A stretch of 64,000 bases of DNA from CAZEAP01 sp964510315 (GCA_964510315.1 CAZEAP010000004.1:62001-126000); one strand, 5' to 3'. Counted from the first letter of the stretch, positions 51,601 through 58,143 are shown. The notes: generated by a model not told the origin, from the letters alone. A program made the numbers and translations.

Positions 51601-51757
51601 GTTGGAGGGCGTGAAGCGCGAGGCGGCCAAGCGATGGGTAGAAGCCGTCAATGCGGATGGTGCCTTTGGTCACTGGGACTACGCGACCGCTCACAGCCCT
51701 GGTGTCGTGATAAGTCTTCTTGACGAAGCAGTCAGAGCGGGCCTCGACGCGGGCTGA
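48605..51757 (+). CDS. Restriction endonuclease, helicase-nuclease (type III Res-like, BPTD_3080-like family)
   Basis: A 1050-aa protein. The N-terminus (PILNTPYEEPQQYWFI and EGRRPSVVYPP) matches a family NCBI names BPTD_3080 restriction endonuclease. Superfamily 2 helicase motifs: Walker A ATGAGKTTVMG at 163-173, DEAH at 354-357 (NDEAHHAYR), SATPYYLG, and QVVGRGLRR. The C-terminal nuclease has the PD-(D/E)xK layout with D975 (YVPDFIIRL) and E993-x-K995 (LETKG). It would translocate and cut unmodified DNA together with the Mod protein. AAGGAG ribosome binding site, ATG 48605, last gene of the four-gene operon. Confidence 0.92.
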   Translation: MADFEVPEPILNTPYEEPQQYWFIREGESPEQREGRRPSVVYPPSDTPVKWSIEPEILQRSEDFAPGYEMVLVNLVRERRKQWRADGCPGVTRVSKELMEWWHRAGRKTPLWFAQLEAAETVIFLTEARQDYLQGIDVPLDEPNPSQKEEGIKAFLRYALKMATGAGKTTVMGMLAAWSILNKVNNRSDARFSDVVLIVCPNITIKNRLQELDPEQGDASLYRTRDLVPPHLMPQLSQGKVIVTNWHLFQLQDPSAGDPAKVKKIGVKVEKLDTVYIRDRTDTYRGYRYLTLEDYEQQVATGMLTVREEYRDSSGNLEKADVVTTKYVESDTAWDRRVLGQEIGGKQNILVMNDEAHHAYRIRRGEEEEETEEETFGEESEAEEFFTEATVWVEGLDRVHKMRGINFCVDLSATPYYLGRVGQETNKPFPWVVSDFGLTDAIESGLVKIPQLALQDPSGEERAAYFNLWKWILDQLTSREKGGTKGSPKPEAVLKYAHHPIAMLGGQWEETRQVWKRNEDDDRPPVFIIVCKNTKIAEVIYQWLANGEAPEGIPTSGIDALRNTDGRENTVRIDSKVVHETDSDHAKSDLDAWMRLTLDTVGKEQWPTDSQRRPIYPEGFEELANKLGKPLHPPGRDVRCIVSVGMLTEGWDCNTVTHIVGLRPFMSQLLCEQVVGRGLRRTSYEVAENGKLTEEVAQILGVPFEVVPYKAAPEGQPAQVKERKHVHALPEKARYEITFPRVDGYTQAIRNRVTVDWDALPRLRLDPAQIPPEVRMKATVPSNEGRPSLFGPGGEVQIDLNPYREGRRMQELAFEMAAAMTKELANNPRCNVPTHVLFPQTLGIVQRYLAEKVDPVPPAERIDVALSPYYGWAVERLRDAIRADTGAGEPPEVPRYEQHRGPGSTDEVDFWTSREVWTPQRSHVNYVVADTRRWEQSAAYHIDKHDAVDAYVKNAGLGFAIPYVHNGEPHDYVPDFIIRLKTDGDEERYLILETKGFDELEGVKREAAKRWVEAVNADGAFGHWDYATAHSPGVVISLLDEAVRAGLDAG

Positions 51758-52080
51758 GGCCGAAGTCCCCCATCGTAGCACCCTTTCAGTGTGCCCCTTG
51801 CTTCCCTCACGAGTTCCTTCTTTCGCGATTTCTTCGCTTCCTCCTCGCCGAATGGTCGCTTTCGGCCACCGTGGCGCGGATTTTTCGGTTCTCAGAGGGC
51901 TTCTGGTGGGGCCAGAGACCGGCGAGAGGAATCGGTTGCCCCTGTAGTGCCCAACCCGGACACGCCCCGGGCGCCGAACGGCTACAATAGCCGCGCTCAA
52001 CGGTCCTGCTAACCGCGGAGGACGCAGAGTTACGCAGAGTTAACGACGGAGGGACAACGAACGACGAACAGGATTCCCCC

Positions 52081-52129
52081 AACGGCTGGACAACCCGGCA
52101 ACACAACATCCGGGAACCCTGTGCTGCCT
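52081..52129. repeat. Repeat module M1, copy 1
   Basis: 49 bases that begin AACGGCTGGACAACCCGGCA and end TGTGCTGCCT. They match 53546-53594 except for one base. Both copies run directly into an ACTGNNN heptamer array. Confidence 0.8.
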
Positions 52130-52150
52130 ACTGACTACTGACTACTGACC
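52130..52150. repeat. ACTGNNN heptamer array, 3 units
   Basis: Units ACTGACT, ACTGACT, ACTGACC, joined to the end of module M1 copy 1. Confidence 0.7.
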
Positions 52151-52155
52151 CTCAC

Positions 52156-52413
52156 AAAAATGATCGGCAAAAGCAGGGCGCCCTGAAAGGGCGCGACATA
52201 TTCGTTCAAGACATGTCGCCATGTACCGGACGAGGCCCGGCTGCCCGGCGTATGTCTCGCCCCTACAGGGCTCAACTATTTGGGGGTGGACCTGTACCCC
52301 CAGGGCTATGCCCTGGGCTGTGTATGTCACGCCCCTGCGGGGCTGCGATGTGTGATATACCGCGTTGCCCGGGTCGCTCTGGACGCTGAACACGTACGGC
52401 CAGGATGGCCCGG
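52156..52413. repeat. Repeat module M2, copy 1 (hairpin chain)
   Basis: 258 bases beginning AAAAATGATCGGCAAAAGC. It contains GCGCCCT-GAA-AGGGCGC, CCCAGGGC-TAT-GCCCTGGG and GCCCC-TGC-GGGGC hairpins, and CGACAT after or TATGT before stems. Copies at 53736-53995 (full length) and 52551-52745 (partial). Confidence 0.8.
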
Positions 52414-52448
52414 CACTGACTACTGTCTACTGACTACTGTCTACTGAC
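52414..52448. repeat. ACTGNNN heptamer array, 5 units
   Basis: Units ACTGACT, ACTGTCT, ACTGACT, ACTGTCT, ACTGACG, beginning directly at the end of module M2 copy 1. Confidence 0.75.
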
Positions 52449-52484
52449 GTACCCGTTTACCGTGGACGCTTTGGGAGCGGTCCA

Positions 52485-52550
52485 CTGCCCGGCATCCGGC
52501 CACTGGGCTCTGTAAGAGCCCGACATACCAGCCCAGGGCGGAGCCCTGGG
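52485..52550. repeat. Repeat module M3, copy 1
   Basis: 66 bases identical to 53670-53735. It contains the hairpins GGGCTCT-GTA-AGAGCCC and CCCAGGGC-GGA-GCCCTGGG joined by the linker GACATACCAG, and is followed directly by module M2. Confidence 0.8.
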
Positions 52551-52745
52551 AAAAATGATCGGCACAAAAAGCCAGGGCGCCCTGAAAGGGCGCGACATAT
52601 TCGTTCAGAAAGACATCTCGCCGTGTACCTGCCCGGCGTATGTCTCGCCCCTACAGGGCTCAACTATTTGGGGGTGGACCTGTACCCCCAGGGCTATGCC
52701 CTGGGCTGTGTATGTAACGCCCCTGCGGGGCTTCCATGTGTGATA
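52551..52745. repeat. Repeat module M2, copy 2 (partial)
   Basis: It starts AAAAATGATCGGCAC and matches copies 1 and 3 through the hairpin chain, with several small indels, until about GTGTGATAT at 52745. The last 70 bases of the module are replaced by a GRDARA-type hairpin variant (52759-52772). Confidence 0.75.
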
Positions 52746-52758
52746 TCCCGCGCACTCC

Positions 52759-52772
52759 GAGCAGGGATGCTC
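52759..52772. repeat. GRDARA-type hairpin repeat, variant copy 3
   Basis: GAGCA-GGGA-TGCTC followed by GCGC. In the opposite orientation it aligns with the 3599 and 12828 copies, with the stem changed on both sides so that pairing is kept. Confidence 0.4.
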
Positions 52773-52789
52773 GCGCTACAGGGCCGGCT

Positions 52790-52936
52790 ACTGACTACTG
52801 ACCACTGACCACTGACTACTGGCCACTGGCCACTGTCTACTGTCTACTGACCACTGACCACTGGCCACTGGCCACTGTCTACTGACTACTCTCTACTGAC
52901 TACTGTCTACTGACCACTGTCTACTGACTACTCTCT
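52790..52936. repeat. ACTGNNN heptamer array, 21 units
   Basis: 21 exact 7-base units with no indels, in five variants: ACTGACT (A), ACTGACC (B), ACTGGCC (C), ACTGTCT (D), ACTCTCT (E), in the order ABBACCDDBBCCDAEADBDAE. The array ends in ACTGGAG, so the GGAG serves as ribosome binding site for the gene at 52951. Confidence 0.9.
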
Positions 52937-52950
52937 ACTGGAGTAAAGCC

Positions 52951-53481
52951 ATGAACGGAGGCAAGCCGAGGGTTTCGCGACGTCAGCTCGTCGCCAACCG
53001 ACGTAACGCAACAAAGGGCGGTCCCAAAACGCCGGAGGGCAAAAAGAAGTCCAGCCGCAACGCGCGTAAACACGGCATCTTCGTCGAAGCCCTCACCAAC
53101 GACGACCGGGAGGAGCTGAGCGACCTCCACGAGCGGTTCGCCGAGGACCTCCAGCCGACCGGTTCCGTCGAGGAGACCCTGGTGGAGAAGCTGGCGGTCT
53201 GCTACCTGCGGCTCCAGCGCTGCGCCCGGGCGGAGGCCGAATACCACCACGCCACGTGGACGCCCGTCCCCCCGAAAAAGCGCCGCAGGTGCCTGAACCC
53301 CGGCAGCTACTTCAAGTCCGGCCCCTTCAGCCGGATCGTCAAGCTGGTGCAGCGATACGACACCTCGATCACCAACCAGTTCCTGAGGGTGCTCCACGAG
53401 CTGGAGCGGCTGCAGCGGATCCGCCGCGGCGACAACGTCTCGCCCCCGGTGACGGCCGACGTGCACGTGACCGGTTCGTGA
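52951..53481 (+). CDS. Basic 176-aa protein of unknown function, embedded in repeats
   Basis: A 176-aa protein that opens with a strongly basic region, RRQLVANRRNATKGGPKTPE and KKKSSRNARKHGIF, followed by an acidic helical part (DREELSDLHERFAEDL) and a second basic region (PPKKRRRCLNPGSYF). I recall this N-R-R-N-A-x-K...GPKTPEGK...SSRNAxKHG opening from many hypothetical proteins in planctomycetes and acidobacteria, with no known function. No catalytic motif is visible; nucleic-acid binding is likely from charge. The GGAG is the last unit of the heptamer array, 7 bases before the ATG. It is flanked by repeat modules on both sides. Confidence 0.8.
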   Translation: MNGGKPRVSRRQLVANRRNATKGGPKTPEGKKKSSRNARKHGIFVEALTNDDREELSDLHERFAEDLQPTGSVEETLVEKLAVCYLRLQRCARAEAEYHHATWTPVPPKKRRRCLNPGSYFKSGPFSRIVKLVQRYDTSITNQFLRVLHELERLQRIRRGDNVSPPVTADVHVTGS

Positions 53482-53545
53482 GTCGTCAACGGGGGTCACC
53501 ACGAAGAGCACGAAGGGACACGAAGAACGAAGGAGGAGGAGGACG

Positions 53546-53594
53546 AACGGCTGAACAACCCGGCAACACAACATCCGGGAACCCTGTGCTGCCT
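53546..53594. repeat. Repeat module M1, copy 2
   Basis: 48 of 49 bases match 52081-52129, again followed by ACTGACT units (53595-53615) and then a fragment of module M2 (about 53626-53669). Confidence 0.8.
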
Positions 53595-53669
53595 ACTGAC
53601 TACTGACTACTGACTACCGTCTTTCGTTCAGGTTGACAGACATGTCGGCATGTACCGGACGAGTCCCGG

Positions 53670-53735
53670 CTGCCCGGCATCCGGCCACTGGGCTCTGTAA
53701 GAGCCCGACATACCAGCCCAGGGCGGAGCCCTGGG
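53670..53735. repeat. Repeat module M3, copy 2
   Basis: Identical in all 66 bases to 52485-52550 and again followed directly by module M2, so M3-M2 is a conserved composite. Confidence 0.85.
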
Positions 53736-53995
53736 AAAAATGATCGGCAAAAGCAGGGCGCCCTGAAAGGGCGCGACATGTTCGTTCAAGACATGTCGCC
53801 ATGTACCGGACGAGTCCCGGCTGCCCGGCGTATGTCTCGCCCCTACAGGGCTCAACTATTTGGGGGGTGGACCCGGGTCCCCAGGGCTACGCCCTGGGCT
53901 GTGTATGTAACGCCCCTGCGGGGCTGCGATGTGTGATATACCGCGTTGCCCGGGTCGCTCTGGACGCTGAAAACGTACGACCAGGATGCCCCGGC
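53736..53995. repeat. Repeat module M2, copy 3
   Basis: 260 bases, nearly identical to 52156-52413 (a few substitutions, for example in the GTACCCCC segment), with the same end point at a heptamer array. Confidence 0.85.
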
Positions 53996-54149
53996 ACTGT
54001 CTACTGTCTACTGACTACTCTCTACTGACTACTGTCTACTGACCACTGTCTACTGACTACTGTCTACTGACTACTGGCCACTGGCCACTGTCTACTGCCT
54101 ACTGGCCACTGGCCACTGACTACTGACTACTCTCTACTGACTACTGATT
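53996..54149. repeat. ACTGNNN heptamer array, 22 units
   Basis: Units in order DDAEADBDADACCD, then ACTGCCT, then CCAAEA and ACTGATT, using the variant letters given for 52790-52936. No indels. It borders unique sequence on the right. Confidence 0.9.
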
Positions 54150-54580
54150 GCTGACCCCCGGTTACGAAACGAACCCATTTTCCCGCAGGGCATACGCGGG
54201 GAAGCACTTACGACACAAAATCCAAATCGGCGTACGGAGCCGGATGTATACGCGAAACCACAGAAAGGACACTTTTGGCTTGCCGCGTCCGGACGGCCGG
54301 GCGGCGGCCATGGCCTCCCGGCAGGACCTTCAGCCGCGGGAGATCGACGTCCGGCGGCTGCAGGAGCATCTGGTAGAGATCGGGAACCTGCCGGCCGCCG
54401 TATCCTCTCCGAATACCGGTGCGACCTGCGCGGCCTGTTCGCGCGTCACGCCGAGTGGGTTCTGGGCCAGAGGACGGAAGAAGGCTGATGCGGTTGCCCG
54501 GCAGGGCCGCTGCTATTACACTGCGAGGCCGGATCCGCGCAAATCAATAATTGACCGAGCAGGTCACGGAAGGAGAGAGG

Positions 54581-55321
54581 ATGGGAATCGGATACCAGGA
54601 CACGCCGCTGATTCCGGGGACGAACTGGCACGTGCACGACGGCGAGCGGCCCCAGCCGCCCGTAGCCAGCCCCACAAACCTTGGCGAGATCGGCCCGGTC
54701 CTGCCCCCGGGGGATGCGGTGGTGCTGTTCGACGGCTCGGACCTGGAGCAGTGGGAGTCGGCCAAAGACGGCGGAGCGGCGGAGTGGGAGATCATTGGAG
54801 ACGCCATGCGGGTCGTCCCCGGCACGGGGGGCATCCGCACCAGGCGCAAGTTCGGCGACATACAGTTGCACGCGGAATGGGCCGCGCCGGCCGAGGTGAA
54901 GGGCGAGAGCCAGGGCCGCGGGAACTCCGGCGTCTTCCTGATGGAGCGTTACGAGATACAGGTGCTGGACTGCTACGAGAACCCCACTTATCCCGACGGC
55001 ACCACCGGCGCCGTTTACGGGCAGTATCCGCCGCTGGTCAACGCGTGCGTCCCGCCGGGGAAGTGGAACACCTACGACATCCTCTGGGAGGCGCCGGTCT
55101 TCGAGGGCGAGGAGGTGGCGAAGCCCGCCTTCGTTACCGTCCTTCAGAACGGCGTTCTGCTGCACAACCACGTCAGGCTCATGGGGCCGACCGGCCACAA
55201 GATCGTCCCCGAATACACCCCGCACGAACCCGAGGGAAGCATCTCCCTGCAGGACCATGGGGACCTGGTGAGCTTCCGCAACATCTGGGTCCGCGAACTC
55301 AAAGGCTACGACCAGGGCTAA
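54581..55321 (+). CDS. DUF1080 family protein (3-keto-disaccharide hydrolase-like)
   Basis: A 246-aa protein with a single concanavalin-like DUF1080 domain: VVLFDGSDLEQWESAKDG, WEIIGDAMRV, GGIRTRRKFGDIQLHAEW, GRGNSGVFLMERYEIQVLDC, GKWNTYDILWEAPVF, and the C-terminal ISLQDHGDLVSFRNIWVREL. Family members hydrolyse 3-keto-disaccharides or bind glycans and are numerous in planctomycetes. No signal peptide is visible. The ATG at 54581 has AAGGAGAGAGG directly upstream. It stands just right of the repeat block and may belong to the carbohydrate region left of the island. Confidence 0.92.
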   Translation: MGIGYQDTPLIPGTNWHVHDGERPQPPVASPTNLGEIGPVLPPGDAVVLFDGSDLEQWESAKDGGAAEWEIIGDAMRVVPGTGGIRTRRKFGDIQLHAEWAAPAEVKGESQGRGNSGVFLMERYEIQVLDCYENPTYPDGTTGAVYGQYPPLVNACVPPGKWNTYDILWEAPVFEGEEVAKPAFVTVLQNGVLLHNHVRLMGPTGHKIVPEYTPHEPEGSISLQDHGDLVSFRNIWVRELKGYDQG

Positions 55322-55399
55322 CGGGCCGCGCGTTCCGACGATTCCGATTGACGCCGGGACCCGTTCTTGCTGAGGGGATTCTCCGGGGAAGTGGCGCCG

Positions 55400-55645
55400 A
55401 TGAGGCAGCCCCCACCGGCCGAACTTCTCACCACGTTCAGCGTCGAGCCCTTCGGCGGGAGCATCGTGCGACTGGCCGACGTCGACGGGCAAGAGGAGAT
55501 GCTTATCCCCCGGTGCCCCGGTCAGTTCAAATCCCAACTCTATGCCGACCGGGATGACGTTACCGAACAGGACCAGAAGCTCCACTATGCGGGGCCACAA
55601 CATGCTGCACGAGGAGGGAGAGCACAGGCGAGGGAGCCTGCCTGA
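55400..55645 (+). pseudogene. Truncated gene, probable FG-GAP/VCBS-like repeat protein N-terminus
   Basis: 81 codons starting at ATG 55400. SVEPFGGSIVRLADVDGQEE resembles the first blade of an FG-GAP or rhamnogalacturonan-lyase-like propeller (LADVDGDG pattern), and QLYADRDDVTEQDQKL follows. After that the reading turns into low-information residues and a stop at 55645. Homologues would be several hundred residues, so I read this as a remnant. The match is from memory of the motif only. Confidence 0.4.
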
Positions 55646-55682
55646 CAGGGTAGTTGCAGGCGGTAACTCCCAAACCCTCGGC

Positions 55683-56453
55683 TCAGGGCCGTCCTATTCC
55701 CGCCGGGGGACCACCGCTTCCACGAGGGTCTGGCTGTCCTGCGCCCCTGTCGTCGTCTTCGTCCTCTTCCTCTGTGTGGCCGGGTTTTCCGCGGGGGATT
55801 CCGGCCGGGGGTCCGACTGAAGCGACGTCGTCCGGGCCCCGCCCGCGCGCAACCCGCAGAGCTGAGAGGGCGGCCTGTCGTCCTATCAGGGAGGATTCTC
55901 TTGCATGCTGAAGCGCTTCCTGTGCTTGCTCCGGAGCGCGTGCCGCAGCCTGCTCCAGCGCTTTCAGATGGCTTTGTGTTCCGGCCTCGACTTTTTCCAG
56001 GGCCTTGTCGATGCCGGCGCCCGCGCTGCGGGCCTGCTCCAGTTGCGCGAGCGTATCCTGCACTGCCTGCCCGTATTCGCCGGCCAGCACCCCGGCGTAT
56101 CCATCTGAGTTGGGTCCCTCCAGGCCGGTCATTTCTTCCACTCGCCCTTGCGCTTGCTTCCAGCGGAACTCAGCCCGTCTGAACGGACCCTTGATTCGAG
56201 CAAACGCGACAGCTTCGTGGGCCTTCCGTCTCCCATGCCGGGAGAGGTGGATACTCTCCCTGATGGCTGGTCTGGCCTCTTCGGGAACCTCCTCGAGCAA
56301 GTCACTCAGCACCGAAATATGTTTTTCTGTGGCCGCATCCAGACGCTTCAGCGCCTCCTCCGTGCCCGCTTCGGACGGTCCCGTGGCGATGGCCGCGACG
56401 GCAAGCACCGCCGGCAGAGATAGGATGCCCAGGGCAACTACTGTCCGCTTCAT
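55683..56453 (-). CDS. Exported helical protein (DUF5667-like)
   Basis: A 256-aa protein. An N-terminal signal peptide (MKRTVVALGILSLPAVLAVA) precedes a helical domain with LKRLDAATEKHISVLSDLLE and ARPAIRESIHLSRHGRRKA, which fits DUF5667-type exported domains in which evenly spaced charges form two or three helices. A second related repeat (about 150-200) has the same style. The C-terminus is low-complexity, Gly/Pro/Asp-rich. The ATG at 56453 has a G-rich ribosome binding site. Predicted periplasmic or exported. Function unknown. Confidence 0.75.
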   Translation of the reverse strand: MKRTVVALGILSLPAVLAVAAIATGPSEAGTEEALKRLDAATEKHISVLSDLLEEVPEEARPAIRESIHLSRHGRRKAHEAVAFARIKGPFRRAEFRWKQAQGRVEEMTGLEGPNSDGYAGVLAGEYGQAVQDTLAQLEQARSAGAGIDKALEKVEAGTQSHLKALEQAAARAPEQAQEALQHARESSLIGRQAALSALRVARGRGPDDVASVGPPAGIPRGKPGHTEEEDEDDDRGAGQPDPRGSGGPPAGIGRP

Positions 56454-56603
56454 AGCACACCCCCCTTTCAAGCTCTAAGACCGACTGACCTTTCCGTTGC
56501 CTCATCCTGCAACATTAGTTCTATGGTTCAATGGTGCAAATGCCGCGCCGGAAGCAGATCGGGCGTAGCGCCCCTGCCACTTCGTAGTGTGCCTCGGGAG
56601 CCG

Positions 56604-56851
56604 CGTACGGGGGGAGCTACGGGCTCCGGGAGGATGTTCCCCAATGCTCTGAGAGGATGATCTACCGCGCCATGCCCACTACCTCTCAGGGCCACACATA
56701 CCAATGGTGGACCGGGCATGACGAGATATACGCCACGGGGGCCTGGCTCATCTTCGGGTTCCAGGACAACGCCAACTACCACCATGCGGGGTTCGACGAC
56801 ACCCGTCTACACCTCATAAGGGTCGCCCCGAGCCGGCCGGACTGGCTCTGA
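56604..56851 (+). pseudogene. Orphan coding-like fragment
   Basis: In one frame the sequence reads YGGSYGLREDVPQCSERMIY and continues through TYQWWTGHDEIYATGAWLIF and FDDTRLHLIRV to a TGA at 56851. The composition is protein-like and the frame is open for about 80 codons, but the first ATG is at 56657 and a stop lies just upstream near 56585. It is probably the 3' end of a larger lost gene (the GGSYG opening recalls planctomycete prepilin-type proteins); I cannot assign it. Confidence 0.35.
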
Positions 56852-57053
56852 AGGCGGCAGTCGGCGGCGAGTCGCCCTTTTCGGAGCTTTTTCCCTCTCC
56901 GCGTGGGTGGGAACCATGTCCTGGCAAGCTAACGTAACTCGGTTGACTTGACGCGATGAATGCGATAGGTTGATGAAGACACTGTATGCTTTGCGGTGTC
57001 CGGTCCGTTTCCTGCCGTCATTCCATCCTTAATCCGTGTGGGACCTGCGGCCC
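56852..57053. other. pheA upstream region
   Basis: No gene. A TTGACT (56943-56948) and TAGGTT (56966-56971) pair with 17-base spacing is the best promoter candidate for the pheA operon. Confidence 0.4.
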
Positions 57054-58118
57054 ATGGATCTGGATGAACTCCGCGCCAAGATCGACGAACTGGACCACCG
57101 GATCGTCCGGCTGGTCAACGAGCGAGCCCGGGTCGCCCAGGAGATCGGCAAGCAGAAGGTCTCCGCCGACACCGCCGCATACATCCCCGCTCGTCACGAG
57201 GGCGTATATCAGAACGTCGTGGACGCCAACGAGGGCCCTCTGCCGGATGACTGCCTCCGGGCGGTTTACCGGGAGATCATGAGCGGTTGCCTCTCGCTGG
57301 AAAAACCGGTGAAGGTAGCCTTCCTGGGACCGGAGGGGACCTTCACCCACAGCGCGGCCCGGGGGAATTTCGGCGAATCGGTTCGCTACGCGCCCGCCCC
57401 CAGCATCGACGAGGTGTTCGGCGAGGTGGAACGGGGCCGGGCTGACTACGGGGTGGTGCCGGTGGAGAACTCAACCGGCGGCGGCATCCACGAGACGCTC
57501 ACCCGGTTCCTCAACAGCTCGCTGAAGGTCTGCGCCGAGATCGTCCACGAAATCCACCATGCGCTGATGGCCAACTGCCCGGCCGGGAAAGTGAAAACCA
57601 TCTACAGCCGCGGACAGGTATTCCGTCAGACGCGTCGGTGGCTTCAGACTCACATGCCCGAGACCGAGTTACGAGAAGTCTCCAGCACCAGCGCGGCGGC
57701 CCGGATGGCCGCCGAGGAGCCCGGCGCCGCCGCCATCGGCAACGCTTCCCTGGCGGTTGCCCACGGGCTGGAGGTGCTGGCCGACCACATCGAAGACTAT
57801 TCCCATAACGTGACCCGCTTTTTCGTGCTGGGCGAGGAAACGAGCGGACCCACAGGGGACGACAAGACCGCCGTGCTGTGCAGCGTGCGGGACGAGGTGG
57901 GGGCGCTCCATGATCTGCTCGCCCCGTTTAAAGAACACGAAATCAACATGACGAAGATCGAGTCCTTCCCTTCGCCCGACGCGGCGTGGCAGTACTACTT
58001 CTTCATAGACTTTCTGGGACACCCGCAGGAAGAGCGCACCCGCCGCGCGCTGGAACAGATGCAAAGAGAATGCGTGTCGTTTGAAGTGCTCGGGGCCTTT
58101 CCGCGCGCCCGCGATTAG
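57054..58118 (+). CDS. pheA: Bifunctional chorismate mutase / prephenate dehydratase (P-protein)
   Basis: A 354-aa enzyme that converts chorismate to prephenate and then to phenylpyruvate in phenylalanine synthesis. The N-terminal AroQ-type chorismate mutase covers about 80 residues (MDLDELRAKIDELDHRIVRL, RARVAQEIGKQK). The prephenate dehydratase has VAFLGPEGTFTHSAA, VVPVENSTGGGIHETL and SSTSAAARMAAEE. The ACT regulatory domain (about 270-350) has EVGALHDLLAPFKEHEINMT and KIESFPS (usually ESRP), so phenylalanine feedback is likely. I start it at ATG 57054; a GTG at 57036 is possible. No clear Shine-Dalgarno. tpiA starts 25 bp downstream. Confidence 0.94.
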   Translation: MDLDELRAKIDELDHRIVRLVNERARVAQEIGKQKVSADTAAYIPARHEGVYQNVVDANEGPLPDDCLRAVYREIMSGCLSLEKPVKVAFLGPEGTFTHSAARGNFGESVRYAPAPSIDEVFGEVERGRADYGVVPVENSTGGGIHETLTRFLNSSLKVCAEIVHEIHHALMANCPAGKVKTIYSRGQVFRQTRRWLQTHMPETELREVSSTSAAARMAAEEPGAAAIGNASLAVAHGLEVLADHIEDYSHNVTRFFVLGEETSGPTGDDKTAVLCSVRDEVGALHDLLAPFKEHEINMTKIESFPSPDAAWQYYFFIDFLGHPQEERTRRALEQMQRECVSFEVLGAFPRARD

Positions 58119-58143
58119 AGACTTTTGCCTCCGGGAGCAGACG

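Larger units (their letters stand above)
51758..52950. other. Repeat-rich non-coding region, left part
   Basis: No gene. 51758-52080 is unique sequence with a TACAAT-like box near 51982 and a CGGAGGACGCAGAGTTACGC stretch typical of dispersed repeats. From 52081 the region is built from hairpin modules and heptamer arrays described separately, running up to the ATG of the basic protein gene. Confidence 0.65.
53482..54580. other. Repeat-rich region, right part, and possible gene remnants
   Basis: 53482-53545 contains the periodic stretch CACGAAGAGCACGAAGGGAC, a common type of dispersed repeat. Modules M1, M3, M2 and a 22-unit heptamer array follow to 54149. From 54240 to 54487 short coding-like pieces appear in two frames (PREIDVRRLQEHLVEIGNLP and then YRCDLRGLFARHAEWVLGQR before TGA at about 54487), perhaps the broken 3' end of an old gene; I cannot name it. 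Confidence 0.5.

Noticed and set aside
52130..54149. Heptamer arrays as coding repeats
   Set aside because: The 7-base period shifts the frame in each unit and stop codons (TGA) recur in most frames.
55515..55545. GTTCAAATCCC, resembling a tRNA T-loop
   Set aside because: The flanking bases do not pair into a T-stem and no acceptor stem or anticodon arm is present.
54148..55557. Open frame running from the heptamer array through the DUF1080 gene
   Set aside because: It is out of frame with DUF1080, Arg/Gly/Pro-rich and has no ribosome binding site.
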